DNA from: Dryococelus australis
Lineage: Eukaryota; Arthropoda; Insecta; Phasmatodea; Phasmatidae
DNA length: 64,000 bases
Reading direction: 5' to 3'
Assembly: GCA_029891345.1 (NCBI GenBank)
Contig: CM056999.1
Coordinates: 28,493,418 to 28,557,417, forward strand
Shown here: positions 12,131 to 22,680 of the stretch, piece by piece
How the letters are laid out: the number at the start of each line of letters is the position of its first letter
Numbering within the stretch: position 1 is the first letter of the stretch
The notes under the pieces: model-generated
Told to the model about the DNA's origin: nothing
Databases searched by the model: none
What the model saw: only the letters and a program-made list of their open reading frames with translations
Position numbers and translations under genes: made by a program

Positions 12131-13010
12131 ACATGATCAGGAAAACATGTTTCCATTATTATGCATTAAACTTCCATTCATATTTTCAAAACTTTATATT
12201 TTGTATTATTTTTAGTTTAAACATGCCATAGCCTTGTTTTAAAGAATTATATTCTCTCAATCTGTGCAAAGTACATGTGTTTTGTTACCAATCTCATAAA
12301 TATGACTTCAGCCAATCTTGATATTAAACTAGGCAGTAATAATGGCTTAAAGAAAAGTAAGTCTACTTAGTTTTAAGAGAAATATAATTCTTTGTGTTAT
12401 ATTGGCCAGTTTAGCTGTGAAATAAGATAAAACATAATATTTGAGCATAATAAAATTAATTCCTGCTGAGTTCCGAAGCCATTATGTGCAAATTGGACAA
12501 GGTTTTATTGTAAATTAAAATATGTTACAACCAATCCTCATATATGTTAAAAATGACCCTCAATAGGGGTTGACTTTAAAATTACACATTAATGTAGAAA
12601 ATTGCAATTTAACAAAAATGTCGACAATACACAGCTAAATGTTCACATGGACACAACCACAAAGAAATATCCTATATATCTTGAGTGACACGATCTCAAG
12701 AAAGCACTGGTTTAATGAAAAAAAAGTTAGAAAGACCCCAGTCTCCCCTACTATATGAAAATGTATATATATAATTAATTATAAATACTTCTTTAAAATT
12801 GCATATCATAACATTTTTAAAAACAAACCTACATTTAATCAATTATGCATGAAGTCAACGTCCCACATCATGCTTGTAGGTATCCTGCTGATTGAAAACA
12901 TCCTTAGTAGGGGGAAATTGCAGGTTTTTTACATATGAATATAAGGACAGACAGCTCGCTTGTCCTCCATCATGCTAACTTTTACGAACTTATTCTCGAG
13001 CTTTTGTTTA
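12131..13010. other. Non-coding tail between pogo fragment and right repeats of element A
   Basis: AT-rich, no open frame of note apart from the terminus at 12731. Probably pogo 3' untranslated sequence up to ~12752 and element A interior after that. Confidence 0.35.
12731..12752 (-). repeat. Probable right terminus of the pogo fragment
   Basis: gaccccagtctcccctac followed by TA resembles, in complement, the gtaggggagactgggg end carried by many pogo-type elements of this transposase group. It lies 600 bp downstream of the transposase tail, as expected. No matching left end was found upstream, so the element is probably truncated on that side. Confidence 0.4.
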
Positions 13011-13326
13011 CAAGGTCATTCAGGGTCATGGGGTCAAGACAAAGGTAGTCTGCATCCAATATGGTTGTGGTAATCTGTAATGTATTATGCTTGTTGACTT
13101 TAATGTATTTTTCTCGAGCTTTGGTTTTCAAGGTCATTCAAGGTCATGGGGTCAGGGTCAAGATAGGCTGCATATAATATGGTGGTATTCTGTAGTATAT
13201 TATGCTTGTAGACTTTTATGTTTTTTCTAGAGTTTTGGGTTTCAAGGTCATTTAAGGTCATGGGGTCAGGGTCGAGATCATTGGCATCCAAAATGGTTGA
13301 TGGGTGATGTCTACCAAGATGGTGGT
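13011..13326 (+). repeat. Tandem ~118-bp units with AGGTCA hexamers (right side of A)
   Basis: Three units begin at 13011, 13129 and 13243 with caaggtcatt. Each carries 'catggggtcaaggtcgagat', a 'catccaatatggtggt' stretch, 'attatgcttgttgac' and a ctcgag box. The same unit forms five copies at 22125-22680 in B and reversed copies at 17690-18150. Not seen on the left side of A, so A is asymmetric here. Confidence 0.8.
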
Positions 13327-14210
13327 TGCCTACCAAGATAGTTATCACCTACCAAGATGGCGGTCACCTAGCAAGATGGTAGTCGCCTACTAAGATGGTG
13401 GCCTCCAGTAATGTATAAACAACTGAATGAAAAGATGAATATGGCAGGATTACTATAGGTAAGGGGAGTGGGAGTGAGGGAGTCAGTCGTATGCTAGGGA
13501 TGGAACAAATGTGACTAATGGAAGTTCTGGGGGGGGGGGGGCCTTCGGAAATGTCAGTTTTTTTAAATTATAAGTTTTTAATTAATATTTTAATTATTTT
13601 AATAGATAATTGTTAAGAATCATTTTTTTTCTAGAAATTTCTTGTGATTTTAATTTTTTTAATTCTAAAGGTCAAAGGTCAACTGAATAAAATATGGATG
13701 CAAGATGGCAGATGCTTAGGTCTGACTTCTATTCTGTATCCCTTGTATGGAATATGGCATAGGGTATGCCTATAAAACAAATATGGCTGCAACTGCTCTG
13801 TAAGTCCTAAGGAAGCCACCAAATTTATTATATTCGGCGAAATTGTATTTCTGGGGCTTTTTTCTGCCCATGGGGAAGCTTTTACCATTTTTGAGGGAAA
13901 ATGGGTCATTTCTGAGAATTCTTTTAATAATGTTTAATAATTCTTTAATAATGTTAAAATTTTTTTCCAAAATTATTTTAGAGTTTCTCAGGATTTTTGA
14001 GGATATCTTTGAATTTTTTAGTATATTTTAGTGTTTTTTGTGGGTCAAAGGTCCTGGAGGTCAAGGTCGAGGTTGAAGGTCATATGGGTCGAGGTTAAAA
14101 GGTCAATTATATCCAATATGGCGGTCGGGTGATGTAACAACATGGCGGCTCCTCGGCTCCTGCTCCGACGCCCCATGCGCTTGCACCAAAGTCCCTATTT
14201 CCCTACTACT
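13327..14210 (-). repeat. Right TIR of element A
   Basis: Reverse complement of 6171-7030 with divergence. At its inner edge (13304-13420) five ~21-bp repeats of the type accaagatggcggtcacct follow one another. A perfect AGGTCAAAGGTCA direct repeat lies at 13669-13681. Ends ccctactact at 14210. Confidence 0.75.
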
Positions 14211-14950
14211 CAGTACTAATATATGGATCAAAAGATATTGGCGACGTTACTTGCTGTCTCCCAGTAGACGAACTCTTGCAGATCTCAGCATATTCCTTCA
14301 TTGTATCACCTGGTGCAAACTGCATGTCGCCATTGTCGTAATGTTTCATCGCTTGAAAAGTTATCTTCGTACAGGCTGTTCTCTCATGCCGTTGGGCACT
14401 GCATCTTTTATTGAAGGACCTGCCACGGTAAGAGAAACGAAGCCTTGAAGAAGTCATCAATTATAGCACTTCTGTAGTGGGATCCATTCGAAGAAGTAGA
14501 TCGTAGAATCGGTACCATGCCCATAGCAGATGACAGCAGTGCTACTGTAGGCAGCCCATTCGAAGAGGTCGATGGCAGTGTTACTATAGGAATACCACTT
14601 AAATAAGTCGATGACACGTCCATAGCTACCATTAGCTCTGGAATACCCGAAGACATAACAGATGCAGAATAAGACTTAGATGAGAAGATGCAGAAGCTAG
14701 TCGAGACGATGTATCATTCATGGAAGCTGCTTTCAAACTAAACCTTTCAGCTGACCTCCTTACTTCTTATAATGTATGAGTATGCAAGCCCTGTGACATA
14801 ATATTGGCTTTTAAACAATCGTATTACACCATTAATACATTGTTCGGACAACGACCAGCCAATCACCGAATTGCCCTATGATTGCAGCTGACTAATCATG
14901 TGAAGGTACTGAGGCATCACATCTAAACATACAAATTGTATCACCAACAT
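14211..14950 (-). pseudogene. Right-flank remnant of older element C: gene head related to those in B
   Basis: Minus-strand coding-like sequence (frames 14656-14408 and 14460-14206) shares GIPELMVAM...TLPSTSSNG with the gene heads of element B (TPELMVAMVVPSTSSG) and continues into a finger-like stretch with HERTAC. Upstream of it, at 14700-14900, the tgacctcc...tataatgtatgagtatgcaag promoter region and ccaatca boxes also match B. A third, older copy of the same gene head, broken, lying directly against the right target site of element A. Confidence 0.55.
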
Positions 14951-16058
14951 TAAATTTCATTTTCTTTCGTGAATAAATAACAGGATTTCCAAACGAATTT
15001 ATAACAGCAGTACTACTTACAACACCTTCACTAACTGGAATTTTTTCCAACAAATTATATCTCGAGAATTATATCTCTAATGTATTTTGGTTTTTGGTTT
15101 TTAAAATTATTTGCTTGTCTGAAAAAAAAAAAACAGAACTCTAAGAATCCAGAGCCAGCTTTTGCAGTAATAACTTGAAGTCCAAATCAGAATGCCACCC
15201 TTGTGGTGTCATGCGTGTGTAATTGGATTTGTGTAGGTGTCGCAAGTTAAAATAACTTCCCCCTATTTTAATTTATATAGTCCTACCTCCAAAAAGGTAA
15301 AAGTTGGACATTTTATTTTAAAATCTCGCTTTAAAAAATGTATATATCCAGATCCCTCTGTATATTTCATTGCCTCATGGGTAAAACTGCATTTACACTT
15401 TGCAATAACAGTGCCTAGAGTATAATGTACGAAAGAAAATCTTGAATATCCCTAAACTTTTACCTTTGGTAAAAATAAATTTTTCGTTACTGTAAATAAA
15501 AGCATCCGAAAACAATATTTAATTCTTGGCTATAAAGGAAGGCAATACTATAATAAAATAACGGTGTGTGTGGACAGCAAACCTATGTTTCTTTAAAATT
15601 CTCTTTAAATGAAAGGAATATCGTGTTGCTGTAAGACAAACAGCATCAAAAAAATTGTTTTGTTTGCCGTACCGAAAACTTTGAATGGATATGTTTAGAG
15701 TGTAAGCATTGTGTAAGGATTCGGCAATGGCCTGTGCTAAGGCTATGTCCGAAATTGCACTTTAATTTGCTAAATGGTCACGCGACCCGTATTAATAGAC
15801 CCAAATGATGAGGTAAGTTGGTATTGCAGTACTTATTCCTCAGCAGGTATTCAAACTTACTAAAATAAAAAAAAATACGAAATCGCAACCATCGGCGAAA
15901 AAGTGAGCATGGACAGTCTCCTAAGTGAACGCTACTTCATACTAAAATACGTATGCAGAGCGGTGAGTTGGTGCGCAGACTACAGAAACACACTGACATT
16001 CATTGAGAAGTGTAATGAGGATGGATGGCCGGACAGGAACTTGAAGCAACGTTGTGTG
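14951..16058. other. No recognised gene
   Basis: AT-rich, A and T homopolymers near 15120 and 15870, only short chance frames. Probably the 5' part or surroundings of element C; nothing further could be supported. Confidence 0.35.
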
Positions 16059-16154
16059 AGGCCAGTGTACTGGCAGCGAGGCAGCGAGGCCAGTGTGCTG
16101 CCAGCGAGGCCAGTGTGCTGCCAGCGAGGCCAGTGTACTGCCAGGTTGGCAGCG
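16059..16154. repeat. Minisatellite, 20-bp unit x ~4.5
   Basis: Units of aggccagtgtgctgccagcg at 16059, 16087, 16107 and 16127, plus a truncated unit at 16079. Frames crossing it on both strands are an artefact of the repeat. Confidence 0.85.
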
Positions 16155-16867
16155 AAGGAGCCACCTGTTCAGCTGGGTTTACACTAAAACAATTATGCGC
16201 TAGGGATGATGTAGTAACCGCAGTTCGCACACGCCTAACTATACGTCTTCTGTATTTACAATTTCCAATTAACGTGACAATTCTGAAGTACAGCCACTGA
16301 GAACTTGCGGTAAGCCTGTCCTGTTTACATTTATTCCTAACCTAACTACGTAATACACAACCATATGTAGGTAGCTGTCGACATTTTATGTCAGGTAAAC
16401 TTTTCTTTGTGTACAAATATATTCATATACTTTTGCATACACATGCCATTGTAATATTTTTTATGCTTACATTACTATAAATAGTTTCCTGCCAACAACA
16501 CCGACTGCTATGCTCAGTTCGGCAGCCACCGAATAAGTTTTGCTCATGTCTACTTCTTCTGTACTTGTCATAACGCATAATTTAACGCTCCGTTTTCATA
16601 CAGTACACCCAGCGTTAGAGAAGAGGCTAAGCAGATCCCTGGGTTCATCCTTCACCAGTGACCTGCGCGGAAGAAGACACGCCTACAGTAAGTGGCAACG
16701 CGCTCACTTGCACAGCCACAAACACACACACTGTAACCATATAACACACGACCACGCAAGGCAAAACGTTCTAAGTAACCCCAGTATCTGTGTTATGTGA
16801 TTCAGATGTTCGACATATAGAGGTGTATTTCGCGTATATTATAGTTCTAAAGCATGTGTTTCTATCT
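16155..16867. other. No recognised gene
   Basis: Mixed-composition DNA with an ~86-codon ATG frame (16540-16800) that resembles nothing known and ends in CA-rich sequence. No repeats shared with the rest of the window were found. Confidence 0.3.
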
Positions 16868-16873
16868 TACAAT
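16868..16873. repeat. Left 6-bp target duplication of element B (TACAAT)
   Basis: tacaat directly before agtagtatgg; the identical hexamer follows the right terminus at 27698-27703. Confidence 0.85.
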
Positions 16874-17690
16874 AGTAGTATGGAAATGCCGATTGAGGCA
16901 TAAGGAGATCGGGGATCGGATTCGGATTATGGGGAGACGCCATGTTGTTACATCACCCGGCCACCATTTTCCCATTTTTTCCCTCGAAATTTCATTTTTC
17001 CTTTAGAATCAACCAAAATACACTAAACTTGTCTTGTTCCAACTTAAAATTTCCCCCTTTCTCTCAAAACATCCCTTGTTTACATTTTAAAAAAAGGCCG
17101 CCCATGTGCATAAAAAAGCCATTGAAATCCAATTTTCACTCAATATGTCATTTGGAGGCTTCCTTAGGACCATCGGAGCAGTGGCGGCCATATTGGTTTT
17201 ATAGACATACGGTATGTCAGATCCAGGATCCAGGATCAGGGTCAGACCTAACCATCAGCTATCTTGGTAAGCATCACCCATCCACCATATTGTATGCAGA
17301 TGACTTTTGACCTTGACCTTTGAACTTGAAAATCCGAAAAATTCTAAAGATATCACAAAAAATATAAAAAAATCCCCCAAAAATACTATTAAAATTATCA
17401 TTAAAAGTTATTAAAAATTATAAAAAATTATTTAACATGTTAGAATTTTTCTTAAACTTACATTTCCCAAGGGGACCCAACACCAATTACTCCCACTGTT
17501 CGACTCCAGCAGACGACTGACTCTATCACCCTCAGTTCCCTCACCTTTATTCATTCCGTCATCTTGATTTTTTAGTTTGACATTGGTTTATACATTACTG
17601 GAGGCCACCATCATGGTATACGACTGCCATCTTGGTAGGTGGCCACCACATTGGTATACATCACTTGACTGTCATCTTGGAAGCCAATGC
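16874..17690 (+). repeat. Left terminal repeat of element B
   Basis: Pairs with 26859-27697. Contains gccatgttgttacatcaccc near 16941, the 'cttccttaggaccatcggagcagtggcggccatattgg' stretch at 17158 and, inward, tandem accatcttggtagg motifs (17600-17690). Also homologous to the TIRs of A inside the first ~60 bp, although the outermost ~50 bp after AGTAGTA differ between A and B. Confidence 0.75.
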
Positions 17691-18150
17691 CCATTGGCAA
17701 TTGAACTTTGACCTGTGACCCATGACCCCTGACCTAGACCCCATGACCTTGAATGACTTTGAAAACAAAAACTCGAGAAAAATATATACAAGTTAGCAAC
17801 TAAAATACATTACAGACTACCACCGCCATATTAGATGCAAACAACATCGACCTTGACACCATGACAATAAAAAACCTTTAAAAAAATCGAAAAAAGACAT
17901 GAACGTCAGCAAGATAATGCATTACAGACTACCGCCGCCATATTAGAGGCAGACTGTCTTGACCTTGATCACATAACATTGAATGATCTCGAAAACAAAA
18001 AATTGAAAAAAAAATGCACAAACGTCAGCAAGCATAATACATTACTGACTACCACCATCACACATGTTGTAGATTATCTCAACCGTGACCCTGTGACCTT
18101 AATAATCTTGAAAACAAGAACTTGGGGAAAAAATTATAAAAAATTAAGGA
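17690..18150 (-). repeat. Tandem ~118-bp AGGTCA units, left arm of B
   Basis: About four inverted copies of the unit seen at 22125-22680: tgaccttgaatgactttgaa, ctcgag, aagttagcaa...aatacattacagactaccaccgccatattag (paraphrased). The stretch at 17698-17757 is dense in tgacc hexamers. Confidence 0.8.
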
Positions 18151-18175
18151 ACATATAATATTAGCCCCCCTTACC

Positions 18176-18496
18176 TTGCTGGTCCCTCCACCACTACCCC
18201 AACATTGTACATCACAAAATCATCGACCACCTCAACCCTTCTTCATCATTCCTCCTGCCAGCTGGCCAACAACTCTTTCCACACTGTCTTGCACATCAGG
18301 CCTGCCTCAACCCTTTTCCCTCCTCGCTCCAAGTATGATGCATCCAACCTGCTTAGAATGCTTTACAGTATTAACCCAATGTCACTTTTTCTACGCTTCA
18401 TCTCAACATATACCTCTGTTACCATATTATGCACATACAGTAATAGACCATTACAGCAAATATTTAAGTAATAACATAATTCGACACATCATTTGA
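18176..18496. other. Conserved open stretch in left arm of B (mirror of 21803-22031)
   Basis: Open frames on the plus strand (18176-18496, 18205-18471) are matched almost residue for residue by minus-strand frames 21803-22031 in the mirror arm (for example SLAPSMMHPTCLEC). The opposite strand is also partly open and reads KRRKSD...RLDASYLERGGKRVEAGLMCKTVW, which looks more protein-like. It is uncertain which strand, if any, was coding; the similarity may simply reflect the palindrome. Confidence 0.4.
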
Positions 18497-18699
18497 CTTT
18501 TATTATTGTGCTCCCTTGCAGTATCGGCTTGTAAAGTCAAATCTGAAAACCAAGACCATCATATTCCTGATATCAAAGAGACAGTCTATGAGAAGATACA
18601 TCGACACAAGCGAGAAATAAAACAGTTTAATTTATTCATCGAAAAAATATAAATTTTTTACGAACATCCGACTACAGACATTAAAAACAGGTATCTATA

Positions 18700-19665
18700 G
18701 TTTCCATATATTCATGTAGCCTTACAGTATTTCCAGTAATAAGCTCACTTTTCTTATAGTGTATATAATCTGCTTATATGCAGATCGAGAAAGTTTACTT
18801 CAACAAGCTTCCAACCAGAACCCTTTTCCATATATTTTTGTTCTTTACGACAAAGATTTTCTTTTATGGCCTCTACAGCCCCTGGAATGCTATTAACGTA
18901 GTACAATGCTTGATTGACTGTCTTGAATGCCCGCCGGCAGACTCCTTCATCAAGAGGTTGAGGCTTATCATAGGCACACTGCAGCAAACATTTTACTTTA
19001 CGGGACAGTCTCCGAATTCCTCAGTTAGTTGATTAGTTATCCTTTTCCTAATGTGGCCCTAGGTATTTACATATGTCTTTTGTACCAGCAAAGTTATTTC
19101 CAATTACATTATATTTTAAAATGCTCTTGTATGCTGAATTTTATAGGTAGAATTCATTCGTTGTGGATCACCAATATATGTACAGTACGTTTCTTAGTTG
19201 CAGAAATTTTACCTTTACACTTGTTGGTATGTCTCTTCAGCTTATAACTCGATCGAACGATCGTTTGCATCCCGCACATTGTTGTATAACACAGGGAAGA
19301 CCCTTCACACAAGTAGTTCTTTCGTTCTTCCTCGCACTATGGCTGAAGTCAAATATCCAGTCACAGTAGCAGCAACGAATCCTTGACGAAGTTGTCGATG
19401 GCGCTGCTATACGTGGCCCACCTGAAGAGGTCGATGGCGCTGTCGACGCCATGTCTGATGTCTCCGATGGCTCCACTGCTGTAGGTGACCCACCCGAAGA
19501 AGTCGCTGATGCTGTCGGCGTCATGCTTGAAGAATACAAAGTCATTGCTGGTACCTTTCCCGAAGAAGTCGATGGCACTGCTATAGTTACAACTAGCTCT
19601 GTATTATGCAAAAGCATCGCAGATTCAGAATAAGACTTTGATGCGAAGAGGCACAAGCCAGCCAA
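18700..19665 (-). pseudogene. Left-arm gene of element B: C2H2 head + polymerase-N-like segment, fossil
   Basis: The minus-strand frame 19665-19237 begins MAGLCLFASKSYSESAM, runs through a Ser/Thr/Pro-rich stretch (PSTSSGG repeats) and reaches finger-like CCYCDWIF...CVKGLPC. Further on, 18987-18754 gives LDEGVCRRAFKTVNQAL, EQKYMEKGSGWKLVEVNF and LHISRLYTL. The (E)Y-x-GKGSGW-x-L...L-x-I-x-R-Y pattern is what I know from the region preceding the type-B polymerase in Polinton/Maverick proteins of arthropods. The polymerase itself is not present. Broken. It runs away from the central spacer, opposite to its twin at 20665. Confidence 0.6.
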
Positions 19666-19726
19666 GATGATCCACTTTTCATGGAAGCTGCTGTCAAACT
19701 AAGACACTAAGCTGACCTCCCTACTG

Positions 19727-19734
19727 CTTATATA
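19727..19734 (-). promoter_or_regulatory. TATA box of the left-arm gene
   Basis: cttatata (TATATAAG on the minus strand) ~60 bp before the first ATG of the left-arm gene, with ccaat boxes at ~19770-19850 (aaccaatcc, agccaatcaca, tgccaatcacg). The mirror arm has the same arrangement at 20596. Confidence 0.6.
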
Positions 19735-19880
19735 CGAGTATGCAAGACCTGTGATGTGATATTGATGGTGAACCAATCCTATTGCGAACACCATCAGCCA
19801 ATCACAGACCAGCTAATTACCGAGTTGTCATGTAATTGCACCTTGCCAATCACGTGCAATAAATGAGATATCACATGTAT

Positions 19881-20446
19881 GAGTCAGTTCCTCACAAGAT
19901 AGACCCCCACACTCACACACGCATACACTTAAACACTCCTACACACATCCAAACACAACTTACACACCCGAATACATATACACACTCAAACCCACCTACA
20001 AACCCAAACACGCGCACTCAAATACACCTGCCAACCCAAACACACCTGCACATCCAAACACACCTACACACCCAAACACATCTACACACCCAAGCACATA
20101 TTCACACATGCACACACACCTATACAAAACATAAAAACTCTTACACACAAAACATAGCTACACACTCCTACACACACTTACTCACCCAAATGCACCTACA
20201 CAACCAAAACACACCTACACACATTCTAACACATACGCATTCCCCCAAACACAGCTACACACCCAAACACAACCTACACACATACACCAACCCAAAGAGT
20301 CCGAAATATTCCAATTTGTCGACTGTCTTCAAATTCACTCCACCACAACCACCACATCCAACGTCACAACTGTCGCCACCGCCACCACCACCTCCTCCTC
20401 CTCCCCTCCTCCTTCTCTTCCTCATTCTCAGGACCCAGAGACTTAC
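19881..20446. repeat. Central spacer of palindrome B: C/A-rich simple sequence
   Basis: Between the arms lies a ~570-bp stretch dominated by degenerate cacaccta/acacccaaa repeats and ending in ccaccacc/cctcctcc tracts. It gives a 217-codon open frame (19863-20516) of His/Thr/Pro-rich low-complexity sequence, best explained as a read-through of stop-poor simple repeat rather than a gene. Not palindromic itself, so it forms the loop. Confidence 0.7.
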
Positions 20447-20479
20447 TCATGCACGTGATGTCTCAGTGCTTGCATGTGA

Positions 20480-20560
20480 TTGGCCAGCTGGAATCATGTT
20501 ACAACTCGGTGATTAGTTGGTTTGTGATTGGCTGGTGGGTGTTTGCAATACGATTGGTTC
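20480..20560 (+). promoter_or_regulatory. CCAAT cluster upstream of the right-arm gene
   Basis: Three attgg (CCAAT on the other strand) boxes: gtgattggcc (~20478), gtgattggctgg (~20525) and acgattggttc (~20550), 40-120 bp before the TATA box. The left arm keeps mirror copies of all three. Confidence 0.55.
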
Positions 20561-20595
20561 GACGTCAATATCACATCATATGTCTTGCATACTCG

Positions 20596-20603
20596 TATAT
20601 AAG
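20596..20603 (+). promoter_or_regulatory. TATA box of the right-arm gene
   Basis: TATATAAG about 62 bp before the ATG at 20665, inside tgcatactcgtatataagca, which is conserved in the mirror arm and, degraded, in the older copy near 14770. Confidence 0.65.
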
Positions 20604-20664
20604 CAGTAGGGAGGTCAGCTGAGAGTATTAGATTGACAGCATCTCCCATGAAAGGTGGATCATC

Positions 20665-21545
20665 TTGGCTAGTTTGTGCCTCTTCGCATCAAAGTCTTAT
20701 TCTGCATCTGCGATATCTCCGGGTACTCCAGAGCTAATGGTAGCTATGGTAGTGCCATCGACTTCTTCGGGAGTTGTACCAGCAGTGTCATTATCTCCTT
20801 CAGACATGACGCCGACAGCACCAGCGGCTTCTTCGGGTGGGCCACGTATAGCAGCGCCATCGACGACTTTTTCAGGACTTCGTTGCTGCAAATGTGACAA
20901 GATATTTGCATACAGAAGTGATGCGAGGAAGCACGACAGAACTTCTTGTGTGAAGAGTCTCTCCTGTGTTACGCAACAATGTGTTAAATGCAAACGACTG
21001 TTCAAACGAGGTAATAAACTGAAGAGACATATCAACAAGTGTAAAGGTAGAGTTCCTGCAGCTAAGAAATGTCCTGTACTAGCTATTGGTGATACCACAT
21101 CAAATGGATTCTACCTAAAAAAAAATTCAGCATTCAAGGAAATTTTAAAAGATTATATAATTGGAAGTAACTTTGCTGGTACGAAAACATATGTACATAC
21201 CTAGGCCACATTAAGCAAAGAATATTCAATCAATTAAACGAGGAAGTCGGAGAAGGTTCCATAAAGTATAATGTTTGACTACAGTGAACCTATGAAAAGC
21301 CTCAACTTCTAGATGAAGGAATCAGCCGGCGTGCATTCCAGACTGCCAATCAAGCATTCTACAATGTTGATAGCATTCCAGGGTCTGTGGAGGCCTTGAA
21401 AAAAATCTTCGTCGTGAAGAACAGGAATATATGGAAAAGCGTTCTGGTTGGACGCTTGTTCACGTAGACTTTCTTAAGCTGTGTATAAGCAGATTATATT
21501 CACTACCGTACAAGAATATATGGAAACTATAGAGATTCAATTTTT
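20665..21545 (+). pseudogene. Right-arm gene of element B: C2H2 head + polymerase-N-like segment, fossil
   Basis: The 179-codon frame 20665-21204 begins MASLCLFASKSYSASAIS, has a Ser/Thr/Pro/Ala-rich linker (residues ~20-65) and two C2H2-type fingers: CCKCDKIF...HDRTSC (residues ~74-95) and CVKCKRLF...HINKCK (~106-127). Downstream, around 21300-21540, plus-strand sequence corresponds to the twin's segment (RRAFQTANQAF, EQEYMEKRSGWTLVHVDF, ISRLYSLPYKNI). This pattern resembles the part preceding the polymerase in Polinton/Maverick proteins. No polymerase, integrase or capsid frame follows. Broken. The two arm copies have diverged from each other, so the duplication is not recent. Confidence 0.65.
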
Positions 21546-22124
21546 TGTCTGTAGACTGATGTACAAAAATAATATATGTGTTTTCAATGAATAAAAAAGT
21601 GTTTTATTTCTCGCTAGTGTCGATGTGACTTCTCCTAGCATGTCTACTTTCCCTGATATCAGGAATATTATTGTCTTGATTTTCAGATCAGACAATACAA
21701 GCCGATACTGCGAGGGAGCACAATAATAAAAATCAAATGATGTGTCGAATTATGTTATCACTTAAATATTTGCTGTAATGGTCTATTACTGTATGTGCAT
21801 AATCAATTATATGGTAACAGAGGTATTTGTTGAGATGAAGCGTAGAAAAAGTGACATTGGGTTAATACTATAATACATTCTAAGCAGGTTGGATGCATCA
21901 TACTTGGAGCGAGGAGGGAAAAGGGTTGAGGCAGGCCTGATGTGCAAGACAGTGTGGAAAGAGGTGTTGGCCAGCTGGCAGGAGGAATGATCAAGAAGGG
22001 TTGAGGTGGTCGATGATTTTGTGATGTTCAATGTTGGGGTAGTGGTGGAGGGACCAACAAGGTAAGGGGGGCTAATATTATATGTTCCTTAATTTTTATA
22101 ATTTTTTCCCCAAGTTTTTGTTTT

Positions 22125-22680
22125 CAAGATCATTTAAGGTCACAGGGTCACGGTTGAGATAATCTACAACATGTGTGATAGTGGTAGTCAGTAATGTATT
22201 ATGCTTGCCGACTTTTATGTATTGTTTCTCGAGTTTTTACTTTCAAGGCCATTCAGTATCGTGGGGTCAAGATCGAGCTAGTCTGAATCTTATATGGCAG
22301 TGGTAGACTGTAATATATTATGCTTGCTAACTTTTATGTATTTTTTCTCGAGTTTTTGTTTTTAAAGTCATTCAAGATAATGGGGTCAAATCGAAATAGT
22401 CTGGATCTAATATGGCAGTGGTAATATGTAATTTATTATTCTTGCTGACTTTTATGTCATTTTTTTCGAGTTTTTGTTTTCAAGGTAATTCAAGGTCATG
22501 GGATCAAGGTCAAGATAGTCTGCATCTAATATGGCGGTGGTAGTTTGTAATGCATTATGCTTGCTGATATTTATGTATTTTTCTTGAGTTTTTGTTTTCA
22601 ATGTCATTCAAGGTCATGGGCCAAGGTCAGGGGTCATGGGTCACAGATCATAGTTCAATTGTTAATGGGAATAGTCTTTC
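22125..22680 (+). repeat. Tandem 118-bp units x ~5, right arm of B
   Basis: Units start at 22125, 22244, 22363, 22481 and 22599, giving a steady 118-119-bp period. Each reads caaggtcattcaaggtcatg, gggtcaaggtcaagatagtc, 'tgcatctaatatggcggtggtag', 'aatgtattatgcttgctgacttttatg' and ctcgag plus a T-rich stretch. Rich in TCAAGGTCA. Confidence 0.9.

Larger units (their letters stand above)
6171..14210. mobile_element. Polinton-like element A (8.04 kb), fossil
   Basis: Starts agtagtagggaaat and ends attt...ccctactact, i.e. AG...CT termini. The TIRs are long (6171-7030 and 13327-14210) and clearly homologous over their whole length despite substitutions and small indels. Flanking hexamers are cagttc (6165-6170) and cagtac (14211-14216), a 5/6 target duplication. 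AG...CT ends with a 6-bp duplication are the known signature of Polinton/Maverick elements, and the same ends border element B, which carries a Polinton-type coding remnant. No capsid, integrase or polymerase was recognised inside A; the interior holds a pogo fragment and a MITE, so it is a gutted or non-autonomous relative. Old, judged by TIR divergence. Confidence 0.65.

Noticed and set aside
19863-20516. 217-codon open frame, the longest in the window
   Set aside because: Made of cacaccta-type simple repeats that lack stop codons; His/Thr/Pro low complexity, not shared by the mirror arm, no gene features.
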